Source of the DNA: Muribaculaceae bacterium
Lineage (GTDB): Bacteria > Bacteroidota > Bacteroidia > Bacteroidales > Muribaculaceae
DNA: 64,000 bases
Reading direction: 5' to 3'
Assembly (NCBI GenBank): GCA_017557625.1
Contig: JAFYYG010000037.1
Location: forward strand, 1 to 64,000
Part shown: in pieces, positions 32,490 through 44,011 of the stretch
How the letters are laid out: each line of letters begins with the position of its first letter
Position numbering within the stretch: the stretch's first letter is position 1
Position numbers and translations under genes: made by a program
Notes under the pieces: generated by a model
What the model was told of the DNA's origin: nothing
What the model saw: only the letters and a program-made list of their open reading frames with translations
Database searches by the model: none

Positions 32490-33320
32490 TTAAATACGAT
32501 TTAATGCCGAATCTTTACATTTAAAACGCATTAGCTCCTCAAACGGCAACGTTAATGAAGTTTCTCCCATCGATGGCAAAGAAATAATCCCTGGTTCATA
32601 ACACCATGTGATGCCATCGTCGCAGAAATAAAAATTATCTGAGATAACAATATTTTGTAGGTTATAATAACCACTATTATATAACTCATCCTCATTATTC
32701 ACCTTAACATTTTCAATCAGTTTTGACTTGAGCATTTGGGTAATCTGGTCCATGCTTTCATTGAGGAATAAATCACTGAGAGTCAACTTTTTCATCAACA
32801 CCAAGTCAAGATTCACATAACTATGCGACACTGAAGTCACCTTATCGTTCTTCTTTACTGTCTTCTCGCAGCAGAACGTCAACAAGTCATTCTTGTTATA
32901 CACATTGGTAATCCTTATTGTTATCTCAAAATTGTCTATATCGATATCATCGTAGTCTTCTTCGGAATACACGCTGTCCTCAGCAATCTGCAGAGGCGAA
33001 TTATCCGTAATTATAGACTTGGCGTAAAGGTTTAAGGCCGACTTTATATCACTCACGCCATCAGGGGAATTAAGGACTTCTTTACAGAAAAGAACTTTCA
33101 ACTTTTGGAGATTCTCGTTGTCCTTATACTCATTGGGATAGGACACCACAACTTTGGTCTTGATTTTGCACAATTCACCATTGCTTTTCTTGAAGGAGTC
33201 TTCAACTACAATTGAGTCATTGACAAGCGCAACTTCATTCTTCCCTTTGCACGAACTGATAGCTATCGACATCAGCATCAGCAACGATAATATAGCGTAT
33301 AACGGTTTCTTTAGGTTCAT
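32490..33320 (-). CDS. DUF3298/RsiV-like lipoprotein
   Basis: The 276-residue protein has a lipoprotein signal with lipobox Cys24 (AISSCKGK), so it should be an envelope lipoprotein. The C-terminal third (YNLQNIVISDNFYFCDDGITWCYEPGII...LPFEEL) matches the DUF3298 pattern found in RsiV-like proteins. The preceding region looks like the DUF4163/PdaC-like part usually paired with it. RsiV members bind lysozyme, but that cannot be assumed here. It is divergent from the DUF4252 gene, with a shared ~120-base promoter region. Confidence 0.8.
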   Translation of the reverse strand: MNLKKPLYAILSLLMLMSIAISSCKGKNEVALVNDSIVVEDSFKKSNGELCKIKTKVVVSYPNEYKDNENLQKLKVLFCKEVLNSPDGVSDIKSALNLYAKSIITDNSPLQIAEDSVYSEEDYDDIDIDNFEITIRITNVYNKNDLLTFCCEKTVKKNDKVTSVSHSYVNLDLVLMKKLTLSDLFLNESMDQITQMLKSKLIENVKVNNEDELYNSGYYNLQNIVISDNFYFCDDGITWCYEPGIISLPSMGETSLTLPFEELMRFKCKDSALNRI

Positions 33321-33421
33321 ATTTAACGATATTCTCTTTGTTCAGACCGCTAAAGTATAAAAAAAATTGTTAATAACGAAATATTAACCCTAATAATCGT
33401 CTTTTTTGCCAAAAATTGCAC

Positions 33422-33429
33422 TACTTTTG
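33422..33429 (+). promoter_or_regulatory. -7 box TACTTTTG for the DUF4252 gene
   Basis: TACTTTTGC fits TAnnTTTG. Transcription would start near 33436, which favours the ATG at 33471 over the one at 33438. Confidence 0.6.
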
Positions 33430-33470
33430 CCAATAAAATGAATAACAACCAACTAAAAACACTAATAATA

Positions 33471-34025
33471 ATGATGAGAAGACTTTTGAAATCCATAGCG
33501 ATTTTTGCCATCGTGGCAATGACTGCAATTAATGCTAACGCACAATCGGCGGCTGTCGATAAAGTGGCGCAACTTGACGATGTATATTGTTTCAATATGC
33601 CCGAGTTTATGATTAAAGGCATCGAGAAACTTGGAGGTAACGACATCCTTAAAGCAACTCCCATACCTACTGGGCTACTCAAGAAAGTTAAGAACATTCA
33701 ATTCATCTCCACCAGCAAGAAGAAAGCTGTGAAAAAGGCACAGAAAATCCTTAAAGACCTTGATGACAACAACAAATATCAAGTGATTTTCCGCTCTAGT
33801 TCCAATAAAACAGAGAAAATCGCAATCTACGCCTTCCCTGCTCGCAGCGAGACATTCAGTGAAGTGGTGCTGCTCATCAACGAGCACGACCGACAACTCA
33901 CCCTATTCCAACTCCTAGGCGAGTTCAGTTTGGATGACGTAAACGACATAGAGGAAGAACTTAATGATGACAAGACTCAAGACAATGACGAGGATCTTAT
34001 CATAATCGACGCAAGCAAGAGATAA
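33471..34025 (+). CDS. DUF4252 family protein, exported
   Basis: I prefer the ATG at 33471 (MMRRLLKSIAIFAIVAMTA, 184 residues), which gives a clean signal peptide ending at NANAQ and a leader of about 35 bases. The rest matches the Bacteroidetes DUF4252 family: FNMPEFMIKGIEKLGG, NIQFISTSKK and VVLLINEHDRQLTLFQLLGEF. The function is unknown; the protein is probably periplasmic. The C-terminus is strongly acidic (EEELNDDKTQDNDED). It ends at a strong terminator. Confidence 0.85.
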   Translation: MMRRLLKSIAIFAIVAMTAINANAQSAAVDKVAQLDDVYCFNMPEFMIKGIEKLGGNDILKATPIPTGLLKKVKNIQFISTSKKKAVKKAQKILKDLDDNNKYQVIFRSSSNKTEKIAIYAFPARSETFSEVVLLINEHDRQLTLFQLLGEFSLDDVNDIEEELNDDKTQDNDEDLIIIDASKR

Positions 34026-34054
34026 ATTACAAATAACTCAATTGACAAGGAGAC

Positions 34055-34092
34055 AAGGTCACTATCCCGTTTCAGATAGTGACCTTGTTTTT
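34055..34092 (+). terminator. Terminator of the DUF4252 gene
   Basis: AAGGTCACTATC pairs perfectly with GATAGTGACCTT around CCCGTTTCA and is followed by GTTTTTTC. Confidence 0.9.
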
Positions 34093-34117
34093 TCATCACA
34101 AAAAATGCCTGAAAGCA

Positions 34118-34294
34118 TCAAATCGAATGCTTTGATTCGTCATTTGAGAACCACACACTGCCATAAGTATTGAGCGATGGAAGTGCCTTCACATGAATAG
34201 AATCTTCATTAGGCAAACATTTATTCCCGCTTGCCCAAGCTATAGAATTTATAAGCAAGACTATTAACACCAATAATAGATATTTGATTTTCAT
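34118..34294 (-). CDS. 58-residue secreted peptide
   Basis: The ATG at 34294 opens a 58-codon frame: a clear signal peptide (MKIKYLLLVLIVLLINSIAWA) followed by a mature part of ~37 residues with one Cys (SGNKCLPNEDSIHVKALPS...). A good -7 box on the same strand (TATTTTTG, 34318-34325) lies 24 bases before the start. The combination of promoter, signal peptide and stop supports a real gene. I do not recognise a family. It lies alone between the DUF4252 terminator and the M3 peptidase terminator. Confidence 0.6.
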   Translation of the reverse strand: MKIKYLLLVLIVLLINSIAWASGNKCLPNEDSIHVKALPSLNTYGSVWFSNDESKHSI

Positions 34295-34317
34295 AAAGTG
34301 ATGTTTTTGAGATTTCT

Positions 34318-34325
34318 ACAAAAAT
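34318..34325 (-). promoter_or_regulatory. -7 box TATTTTTG for the 58-residue peptide gene
   Basis: TATTTTTG on the minus strand, 24 bases before the ATG at 34294, fits TAnnTTTG and a short leader. Confidence 0.5.
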
Positions 34326-34370
34326 ACATTCTTTCTTTTAAAGCATCAAATATACTATAAAGAATCAACA

Positions 34371-34417
34371 AAAATTGTGATGCACAATCACTTAAAGCGG
34401 ATTATGCATCACAATTT
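34371..34417 (-). terminator. Terminator of the second M3 peptidase gene
   Basis: AAATTGTGATGCA pairs perfectly with TGCATCACAATTT around ~20 bases. On the minus strand it is followed by TTTGTTG. Confidence 0.75.
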
Positions 34418-34435
34418 CAATAATTTTTATTATTG

Positions 34436-36562
34436 TTACTCAAGTCCGCGAAGGCGGAGTAGAGCCTTGGCATCGGGCTCGCGACCACGAAACTTTTTGT
34501 ATAGGGTCATGGCGTCCTCGGTGTCGCCAGCTTCAAGGATGTAGCGACGATAGTCATTGGCGACATCAACGTTCATAGGTCCTTCCTCTTGGAAGCGCTC
34601 CCATCCGTCAGCCTCGAGGACCTGTGCCCAAAGGTAGGTATAATAGCCGCAGCTGTACTCCTCGCTGTTGAAGATGTGCTTGAAGTAAGGACTGCGATAG
34701 CGATACTCAATAATCTCGGGCTTGCGCAAGCGCTTAGAAACAGAGCGCTCAAAGGCCTTAACGTCGATGTTGTCGCACCAGTTGAGCTTGTGCCACTCAA
34801 TGTCGAGCAAAGCGGCACCCACCAACTCAGTAGTCATAAAGCCCTGGTTGAACTTTGAAGACTCAATGAGTTTGTCAACAAGAGCTTGCGGAATCACCTC
34901 TCCTGTCTTATAGTGCTTAGCATAGTTTTTGAGAACCTCAGGCACGAGCATCCAGTGCTCATTGATTTGCGACGGCATCTCCACCATATCACGGTCCATA
35001 TTTGTGCCTTCCAGTCCACGGTAAGCAACCTGAGTCAACATTCCATGAAGTGCGTGCCCAAACTCGTGGAACACGGTCTCCACCTGGTCGATAGAGAGCA
35101 GTGATGGAGTGTCCTTAGTTGGAGGATTGAAGCTGCCCACGTTATAGATGATAGGACGCTCAACAACACCATTGTAATTATAAGACTGGTTCATCTCGTT
35201 CATCCAAGCACCCTGAGCCTTAGTGGCACGTGGGAAGTAGTCGGTCATAAACACTGCCAAATGCTTGCCGTTGGCATCCTTCACGTCATAGACGGTTACC
35301 TCAGGATTGTACTTCGGAGCATCCTTCATCTCGGTGAAAGTGATGCCGTAGAGCTTATTGGCAACATAGAAGATGCCATTCTTCACCACACTGTTAAGCT
35401 CAAAGTAAGGACGCACCTCGTCTTCACTGAAACTGTAACGCTCGGCTTTTACCTTGTTGGCATAGTAATAATAGTCCCAAGGCTCAAGTTTGAAGTTTGC
35501 TCCGTGAGCGTCGGCATACTTCTGCATATCGGCAACTTCCTCATCAACTTTCTTGATGGCTGGCCACCAGATTTGCATCAGCAGGTCCTCTGCATTCTCC
35601 ACTTTCTTTGCCATTACTGCGTCGCAGGCATAGTCGGCGTAGGTGTCAAAGCCCAACAGATTGGCCTTGCGTGTGCGTAGCTTGAGAATATTGTTGATAT
35701 TCTCGCTGTTGTCCCACTCGTCGCCGTGACTAGCGGTGCTGGTGTACATCTTGTACATCTTCTCGCGCAGGTCGCGGTTGTCGGCATCATTAAGCACCGA
35801 AAGGCGTGTGGCGGCCGAGGCGGTAAAACCCCAGCCCTGCTGGCCGCGCTCCTTGGCAAGCTCGGCGGCGCCGTCAATCACCTCCTGCGAGAGACCTGAA
35901 AGTTGAGCCTTGTCGGTGACATAAATCACGTTCTCGCTCATCTCACGCATCACGTTCTTGCCGAAGGCGAGCTCAAGCTCTGCCTCACGCTGGTTGATCT
36001 TCATCAATTCCTCTTTCTGCTCGGGATTGAGCAACGCACCCTTACGCACAAATTTCTTGTAGTACTTCTCCACAAGTCGTTTCTGCACATCGTCAAGCCC
36101 CATAGCATCGGCATTATTGTATACCATCTTGATGCGCGAGAAGAGTCCCTCGTTCATGTAAATCTCATCGTTGTGAGCAGTCATCATGGGCATGAACTTC
36201 TCGGCAATCTCCTGCATCTCGGGGGTGGCATCGCTCTCGTTAAGAGCCACAAACACGGCACACACCTTATTATATACCTCTCCGCTGTTGTCAAGGGCGA
36301 GGACTGTGTTCGCAAAGGTGGGAGTCTGACGCGCATAGGCAATCATCTCAATCTCCTGGTTGTGTTGGGCGATACCCTGCTCCAGGGCGGGCAGATAGTG
36401 CTCATACTTGATTTTCTCAAATGGCGGAATCTTATACTTGTTAGGATATTCCGTCAAGAAAGGGTTTCCATTGTCGTTAGCGTTCACTTTCTTAGGGGTT
36501 TTGCCCGCTGCCGGCAGTGCCAAAACAGCGATGGCGAGTAATGATACAATAAATTTTCTCAT
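34436..36562 (-). CDS. M3 family metallopeptidase (Dcp-like), exported, second copy
   Basis: I place the start at the ATG at 36562 (MRKFIVSLLAIAVLALPAAG, 708 residues); the longer frame uses a TTG three codons earlier. It has a signal peptide, the zinc motif HEFGH at 499-503, and the same C-terminal TLYKKFRGREPDAKALLRLRG block as the paralogue at 7748. The two proteins are clearly related along their whole length but far from identical, so this is an old duplication. Expected role: degradation of small peptides in the periplasm. The leader holds the CGATAAACGAACAACGATAAACG repeat. Confidence 0.92.
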   Translation of the reverse strand: MRKFIVSLLAIAVLALPAAGKTPKKVNANDNGNPFLTEYPNKYKIPPFEKIKYEHYLPALEQGIAQHNQEIEMIAYARQTPTFANTVLALDNSGEVYNKVCAVFVALNESDATPEMQEIAEKFMPMMTAHNDEIYMNEGLFSRIKMVYNNADAMGLDDVQKRLVEKYYKKFVRKGALLNPEQKEELMKINQREAELELAFGKNVMREMSENVIYVTDKAQLSGLSQEVIDGAAELAKERGQQGWGFTASAATRLSVLNDADNRDLREKMYKMYTSTASHGDEWDNSENINNILKLRTRKANLLGFDTYADYACDAVMAKKVENAEDLLMQIWWPAIKKVDEEVADMQKYADAHGANFKLEPWDYYYYANKVKAERYSFSEDEVRPYFELNSVVKNGIFYVANKLYGITFTEMKDAPKYNPEVTVYDVKDANGKHLAVFMTDYFPRATKAQGAWMNEMNQSYNYNGVVERPIIYNVGSFNPPTKDTPSLLSIDQVETVFHEFGHALHGMLTQVAYRGLEGTNMDRDMVEMPSQINEHWMLVPEVLKNYAKHYKTGEVIPQALVDKLIESSKFNQGFMTTELVGAALLDIEWHKLNWCDNIDVKAFERSVSKRLRKPEIIEYRYRSPYFKHIFNSEEYSCGYYTYLWAQVLEADGWERFQEEGPMNVDVANDYRRYILEAGDTEDAMTLYKKFRGREPDAKALLRLRGLE

Positions 36563-36663
36563 AAATCTCAAATTATTAGTTAATATTTTCGTTTATCGTT
36601 GTTCGTTTATCGTTTATGGAAGACAATAGTGGAATTTATGTCTCTACATTCTCTCTACTCTTA

Positions 36664-37788
36664 CTACTTCCAAACAAAGGTCGCTACCTGCGGGTAGTGA
36701 TCGCTCTCGCCAGCTTTGTCGCGGCGCCAATCCACCGCCTCTAGGTTGCCGCGATACATGATATGGTCAATCTTAAAAAACATACGTTTGTCGTGAAATG
36801 TGTGTTTAAAACCAAAGCCGCAGTCCACAAAGGCATCCCTCATATCATCACCACGCACTGTGCGGTAACAATAAGAAGCCGGTGCTTCGTTAAAGTCGCC
36901 ACATAATATTACATTATTTGGACACTTGTCAAGGAAATTCCTTACCATCTGTGCTTCGTGAGCATGTATCTTAAACGTGGCAGCGAGTTTATTATATAAC
37001 GAACTCTTTATCTTGCGGAACTCATCCTCATTGTCAATATTGTTCTTTGTGATTCTCATGTATAAGTCTTTGTCATTATCATCAAGACCTATTGAATGAA
37101 GATGTAAGTTGACAAGTCGTAACTGCCTGCCATTGGGAAGTAACAAGTCGTAGCCGCGGGCATAGTACAGATATTCGGGATTACAACTTTTTAAAGAGCC
37201 TGGAGCATTTTTTAATATAGTGTCGTTTACAACAATGTAAGGATATTTCGATAAAATAACCAAATCATGGCGACCATCACTATGATAAGGATATTTCTTC
37301 TCTAACTCATCAGCCATCATCTCTATGTTTGATAGCTTCATGTAATTACGCTCTTGAGAGCCTTCCTGGAGCAGAACAATGTCGGCATCCTGGTCAAGAA
37401 TGTAGCGCATTGAAGCCGACGGTGTGTGGTTGCTTGGGTCGTATGGGCCAAAGTTCATCACATTGAAAGTCATTACACGCAGACTATTCTCTGGAGTTGC
37501 CTTGACATTACTGGAGAACACATTAATAGGGAACACCATTCTTACACTTCCCCATGAAATAACGATAGCAGCAAAACTAATCAACGCATAGCGCCAACGC
37601 AGTACAACCAGCCATGCTATCATTATGAAGAAATTAATTGTGAGAATGATTGGTAATCCCAGCGTTAAGAACGACAAGAAAGAGAAAGTATTTGGATTGA
37701 CATACCCTCCCCATGCCGAAGCCACCAGCAGTATCGCCATGAGCACAGTTAAGCAAAGAAGTATCACCTTTATCGTAACCTTACTCAT
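36664..37788 (-). CDS. Endonuclease/exonuclease/phosphatase (EEP) family membrane protein
   Basis: I prefer the ATG at 37788 (MSKVTIKVILLCLTVLM, 374 residues); the frame is open to 37863 but that overlaps the rhomboid gene. Three N-terminal membrane segments precede an EEP domain with the usual catalytic positions: MTFNVMNFG, LLQEGS, HLHSIGLDD, CGDFNEAP and SDHYPQ. Bacteroidetes proteins of this layout are anchored, with the nuclease/phosphatase domain facing the periplasm; the substrate is unknown. It is the last gene of an operon with two rhomboids. Confidence 0.88.
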   Translation of the reverse strand: MSKVTIKVILLCLTVLMAILLVASAWGGYVNPNTFSFLSFLTLGLPIILTINFFIMIAWLVVLRWRYALISFAAIVISWGSVRMVFPINVFSSNVKATPENSLRVMTFNVMNFGPYDPSNHTPSASMRYILDQDADIVLLQEGSQERNYMKLSNIEMMADELEKKYPYHSDGRHDLVILSKYPYIVVNDTILKNAPGSLKSCNPEYLYYARGYDLLLPNGRQLRLVNLHLHSIGLDDNDKDLYMRITKNNIDNEDEFRKIKSSLYNKLAATFKIHAHEAQMVRNFLDKCPNNVILCGDFNEAPASYCYRTVRGDDMRDAFVDCGFGFKHTFHDKRMFFKIDHIMYRGNLEAVDWRRDKAGESDHYPQVATFVWK

Positions 37789-37843
37789 CTTAAGGCTTCT
37801 CTTGCCTATGTCATTACTACCATTTCTCACAGTCACAAAATTA

Positions 37844-38779
37844 CTATCTCTTGCGAGAGGCATTAAACAGAAATTCCCTCTCTTCGTCGGTCAAGGAAGC
37901 ATACCCCGACTGTTTCAGCTTGCCAAGTATCTCATCGAGTCTCTCTTCGTAAACACGATTGATTTCACTAGCACTTCCACTGTTCTCTTTGGCTGAAGAC
38001 GATGACTCCCCTACCGATGTGGATTTATGATAATTGTAGGATGAATCCCGCTCTGAAACACGACTGTGTGACACCTTTGCAGGCCGCTTCATGAACAACA
38101 TAACCACCCAATCGATGCAGCGATTTATCCACGAGGTGATGTCGTGACCACGTTTAATCGCCAAGCCAAACCACAGTCCCACGAGCGCGCCTCCAAGATG
38201 CGCTATATGGCCGCCCATATTGTTCTCTATGCTTATTAAGACAATAAAGATGGTTAGGATAGCAATCCACTTGAGAGAAATGCCTCCAACAAACAACAGC
38301 GAGATGCGGTAATCTGGGCGATAAAGTGTTATCCCCACAACTATTGCAAGAACCGATGCCGATGCGCCAATAAGAGATGAATGTTGACTGGCCAGATGGG
38401 GAATTAAGTTGTAGCATGCCAAGTAAAGTGCCGCGCCGCCTATTCCTCCCAGCACATACAAACCTCCCATCTGACGAGGATTGAAAAACTCCAAGAATAT
38501 GCGCCCCAGCCAATACAGCCAAAGCATGTTGAAAAGGATGTCCCACACATTATAGTGCGAGAACATATAGGTTATCAATGTCCAGGGTTGGTGCAGGAAG
38601 TCATGAAAATTTGACGGCAGCTCCAACCACTGCACAAAAGTGCTACTTTCACCAGTAAACAGAAAGGAAATAAAACCAACCAACCTCAACACCACAAAAA
38701 CTGCAATGTTGATATAAATGAAACGCATGAGAAGGGAACTGCCCTTGTAGCGTATTCTTAAATCGTTAACGATAGACAT
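37844..38779 (-). CDS. Rhomboid family intramembrane serine protease with DUF6576-like tail
   Basis: The 311-residue protein has six membrane segments, catalytic Ser140 in GASAS and the partner His194 in HIAHLGG. The soluble C-terminus ends with ERLDEILGKLKQSGYASL and TDEEREFLFNASRK, a short module common in Bacteroidetes rhomboids. It cleaves membrane proteins inside the bilayer; the substrate is unknown. The start overlaps the upstream rhomboid gene by 14 bases. The GASAS variant (usual GxSG) has Ala after Ser-equivalent positions but keeps the nucleophile. Confidence 0.9.
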   Translation of the reverse strand: MSIVNDLRIRYKGSSLLMRFIYINIAVFVVLRLVGFISFLFTGESSTFVQWLELPSNFHDFLHQPWTLITYMFSHYNVWDILFNMLWLYWLGRIFLEFFNPRQMGGLYVLGGIGGAALYLACYNLIPHLASQHSSLIGASASVLAIVVGITLYRPDYRISLLFVGGISLKWIAILTIFIVLISIENNMGGHIAHLGGALVGLWFGLAIKRGHDITSWINRCIDWVVMLFMKRPAKVSHSRVSERDSSYNYHKSTSVGESSSSAKENSGSASEINRVYEERLDEILGKLKQSGYASLTDEEREFLFNASRKR

Positions 38780-39497
38780 AGTAGTTGTTGAAAATACCTT
38801 TTTTCTTCCAATACAATATTAAGATGAGCCCAAACAACATTCCGCCTAGGTGAGCGTAATGGGCTACGCTACTCATCACGCCTGCTACACCAAAGAACAA
38901 CTCTATCACAGCAAAACCAATAACTGCATATTTGGCTTTAACAGGAATTGGAATAAACATTATATATACAGGAATATTTGGGAATAACATCGCAAATGCA
39001 AGCAATAAGCCAAACACAGCGCCAGAGGCGCCAACAGAATAAAGTATATCGAAGAACTCAATTTTAGGTATTTTTATTTCTTCGCCAAAATCATTTACCA
39101 AAGTAACTGGATCACCGTAAAATCCAGACTCAATCTGCCACACGATTTCTTGAACTAGACCAGCTCCCAAACCGCATATAAGGTAAAACAAGATAAAACG
39201 CTTAGTGCCCATCACGTTCTCAAGCAATGAACCAAACATCCATAGCGTAAACATATTGCAGAAGATGTGAGTAAAGCCACTGTTGAAAGCGCTACTGTCA
39301 TGCATAAACATGTGAGTGAGAAATTGGTGAAAATGGAAAGTATTACCCTTCCAAAAATGAAGACCAAGATATAGTGACAAGTCAACCCCACGAGACTTCA
39401 GTAACATGGTTGTAACCCAAAGGATAGCATTTATAATAATCAGGTGCTTCGTCACAGGAGGCAATGAGGGAGAGTTCCAGCGAATTTTTGCGCTCAT
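38766..39497 (-). CDS. Rhomboid family intramembrane serine protease
   Basis: The 243-residue protein has about six membrane segments, Ser158 in the GASGA motif and His216 in AHYAHLGG, plus the HMFMH...HIFCNM helix typical of rhomboids. It is a full active-site set. It is the first gene of a rhomboid-rhomboid-EEP operon and overlaps the next gene by 14 bases. Tandem rhomboids of this type are common in Bacteroidales. Confidence 0.92.
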   Translation of the reverse strand: MSAKIRWNSPSLPPVTKHLIIINAILWVTTMLLKSRGVDLSLYLGLHFWKGNTFHFHQFLTHMFMHDSSAFNSGFTHIFCNMFTLWMFGSLLENVMGTKRFILFYLICGLGAGLVQEIVWQIESGFYGDPVTLVNDFGEEIKIPKIEFFDILYSVGASGAVFGLLLAFAMLFPNIPVYIMFIPIPVKAKYAVIGFAVIELFFGVAGVMSSVAHYAHLGGMLFGLILILYWKKKGIFNNYYVYR

Positions 39498-39663
39498 ATT
39501 ATCATTTATATAAATTGATTTTTACTCTTTTTTCACCTTATGTTTATGCAACACAAAGTGTTGTTTGAAAGCACAAAATTATATCAAAAACACGAAAAAC
39601 CACCATTTTATGGGTAAAAAATGACCTTTTTTAATAAAAAATATAAAATTTATTCCCTTTTTT

Positions 39664-39694
39664 TTTGCTGAATGTATTTGTTTTTCTAAATTTG
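39664..39694 (+). promoter_or_regulatory. Promoter of the HU gene
   Basis: A TTTG at 39664-39667 and a -7 box TAAATTTG at 39687-39694 are separated by 19 bases, which is the Bacteroidetes consensus geometry. The best promoter in the window. Confidence 0.75.
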
Positions 39695-39748
39695 CGATGT
39701 TAAAAGCATTCAAAACTATTTTGTTAACAAATTTAATCATTAATTATT

Positions 39749-40021
39749 ATGAACAAAACAGATTTAGTAAACGCTATTGCTAACGAAGCAAAATTAACAA
39801 AAGTTCAAGCTAAGGCCGCTCTCGAGGCTGCTCTTTGCGCTGTTGGTGGCGCTCTCGCTAAAGGTGACAAAGTTGCCCTTATCGGTTTCGGCACCTTTGG
39901 TGTTGTAGAGAAAGCTGCCCATCCAGGTGTAAATCCAGCTACTAAGGAAAAAATCATTATTCCTGCTAAGAAAGTCGTTAAATTCAAAGCTGGTGCGGAA
40001 CTCGCTGCTAAGGTTAAATAA
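39749..40021 (+). CDS. HU family DNA-binding protein
   Basis: The 90-residue protein matches HU across its length: MNKTDLVNAIANEAKLTK, the ALIGFGTFGVVEKAAHPGVNPAT beta arm with its proline, and the basic C-terminus KKVVKFKAGAEL. It is a nucleoid architectural protein that bends DNA as a dimer. It is monocistronic with a consensus promoter and its own terminator. Codon bias indicates high expression. Confidence 0.97.
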   Translation: MNKTDLVNAIANEAKLTKVQAKAALEAALCAVGGALAKGDKVALIGFGTFGVVEKAAHPGVNPATKEKIIIPAKKVVKFKAGAELAAKVK

Positions 40022-40043
40022 GCTTCGTGCAATTATTTGACGA

Positions 40044-40088
40044 AATAAGGGTTTCACATCAATCTCGATGCGAAACCTTTATTTTTTA
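40044..40088 (+). terminator. HU gene terminator
   Basis: AATAAGGGTTTCACATC pairs with GATGCGAAACCTTTATT (one mismatch) around AATCTC and is followed by TTTTT. Confidence 0.85.
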
Positions 40089-40171
40089 ATTTCAAAACTC
40101 CAATCAAACGTTTTCATAAAATATACATTATTAAAAAAAATAAATATTATATATTAATCAAAGATTTTCAC

Positions 40172-40179
40172 TACCTTTG
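40172..40179 (+). promoter_or_regulatory. -7 box TACCTTTG for ppdK
   Basis: TACCTTTGC fits TAnnTTTG and leaves a ~105-base leader in which I see no structure. Confidence 0.65.
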
Positions 40180-40292
40180 CACTTGCAAAAACTAAAGCTG
40201 AGCGCAAGGATGATTGAATCTATTGTTGCTCAGGATATTATAAGAAACATACCAAACAATTTCAATTTTATACTTTAATTCAATTTTAAGAA

Positions 40293-43010
<2,718 letters not shown>

Positions 43011-43036
43011 TCACTCCTTCCTTTACAAAACAATAT

Positions 43037-43075
43037 GCGGTAGAACCTCCAAGTGAGCGTTCTACCGCTATTTTT
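43037..43075 (+). terminator. ppdK terminator (GCGGTAGAAC hairpin, copy 1)
   Basis: GCGGTAGAAC pairs with GTTCTACCGC around a ~12-base loop, followed by TATTTTTC. A near-identical hairpin occurs at 43646-43687 after the next gene. Confidence 0.88.
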
Positions 43076-43193
43076 CATCACTCAAATTATTTTGAGAACA
43101 AGTAACATTCTCGTTTACTCCTTTTTCTGGTAGTTTTAATTGCCAATTCTTTAAAAAACAGATAATTTGCTTGACTTATTATAAAACACTTCC

Positions 43194-43201
43194 TATCTTT
43201 G
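43194..43201 (+). promoter_or_regulatory. -7 box TATCTTTG for the Cys-rich protein gene
   Basis: TATCTTTGC fits TAnnTTTG. A TTG at 43171-43173 is 20 bases upstream. The start codon follows 35 bases after the box. Confidence 0.6.
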
Positions 43202-43236
43202 CGACAAGATTTATTCATCCTTAAAACAGAGAACAT

Positions 43237-43614
43237 ATGACAACAAAACTCTTAGTATTATTATGCTCGTTGTTTGCTTTAAATAATGAGGCTCACAACA
43301 CTACTCAATGCTCATGCGGCTCGGATTGCAGTTGCATTGAATCATGCGTTTGCTCGACCGACATAGCCCCAGCAATGCTTGAAATGCCAGTCACCACGAT
43401 GGAACGCGAGGCTGGAAAATGCTCTTGCGGCGGCAGCCTTAAGTTCAGCGCCAAAGCGTTTGCCACTGAAGTAACTTGCACGCTATGCAAGGGCAATAAG
43501 GTTTATGCTGGCGAGGTGTGTACACTATGCAAGGGTAATGGCACAATCACCCAATACTCCTCAGGCTACATCTGCGAGAAGTGCGGCAACAAATATGACA
43601 AATGGGAACCATAA
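43237..43614 (+). CDS. Cysteine-rich protein with DnaJ-like zinc-finger repeats
   Basis: I do not recognise a named family. The 125-residue protein has a hydrophobic start (MTTKLLVLLCSLFALNNEA) that may be a signal peptide, then a dense cysteine segment (CSCGSDCSCIESCVC). Next come two CxxCxG units (CTLCKGNKVYAG, CTLCKGNGTI) like the zinc centre of DnaJ, and a final CEKCGNKY pair. Metal binding is very likely; the role is unknown. It has its own promoter, and copies of the same terminator hairpin lie on both sides of it. Confidence 0.75.
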   Translation: MTTKLLVLLCSLFALNNEAHNTTQCSCGSDCSCIESCVCSTDIAPAMLEMPVTTMEREAGKCSCGGSLKFSAKAFATEVTCTLCKGNKVYAGEVCTLCKGNGTITQYSSGYICEKCGNKYDKWEP

Positions 43615-43645
43615 GTCATAGTTCACAGTAGTGAAAGTTTTTTAT

Positions 43646-43687
43646 AAGCGGTAGAACCTCACATTGAGCATTCTACCGCTTGTTTTA
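43646..43687 (+). terminator. Terminator of the Cys-rich gene (GCGGTAGAAC hairpin, copy 2)
   Basis: AAGCGGTAGAA pairs with TTCTACCGCTT and is followed by GTTTTAT. The stem and the ACTCAAATTATT that follows match the ppdK terminator at 43037-43075. Confidence 0.88.
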
Positions 43688-43752
43688 TACTCAAATTATT
43701 GAAAAAAGGAATCAGTAATTGGTCAATGATTCAGAAAATAATATAGAAAGCA

Positions 43753-44001
43753 TTAACCATTAATTGCTTCTTTTAATGCTTTGGCGAGTTGGTCAGGACA
43801 AGAGGTAAATTTGAAACCGCATCTAATACCTTCTAGTTTAGCAATTACTTCATCGCACGACATTCCTTGCACAAGCCGTGAGATGCCTTGAAGGTTTCCG
43901 TGACATCCACCAGTGAAGACCACTTGCTTGACTATATTGTCTTCAATCTTAATGTCAATTTGACGCGAGCAGGTTCCTGATGTGTGATATGTGTATTCCA
44001 T
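43753..44001 (-). CDS. TSCPD domain protein (TIGR03905 family)
   Basis: The 82-residue protein has the full family pattern: SGTCSRQIDI near the start, GGCHGNLQGI in the middle and TSCPDQLAKAL at the end. The domain also occurs at the C-terminus of some ribonucleotide reductases, where its cysteines may bind metal or act in redox. The function of the stand-alone form is unknown. It lies 10 bases after the Crp/Fnr gene and is co-transcribed with it. Confidence 0.9.
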   Translation of the reverse strand: MEYTYHTSGTCSRQIDIKIEDNIVKQVVFTGGCHGNLQGISRLVQGMSCDEVIAKLEGIRCGFKFTSCPDQLAKALKEAING

Positions 44002-44011
44002 TAAGTACTGG

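Noticed and set aside
7748-36562. Two M3 peptidase genes as a recent segmental duplication
   Set aside because: The proteins are clearly diverged along their length and lack shared flanking DNA, so this is an old paralogy of ordinary kind.
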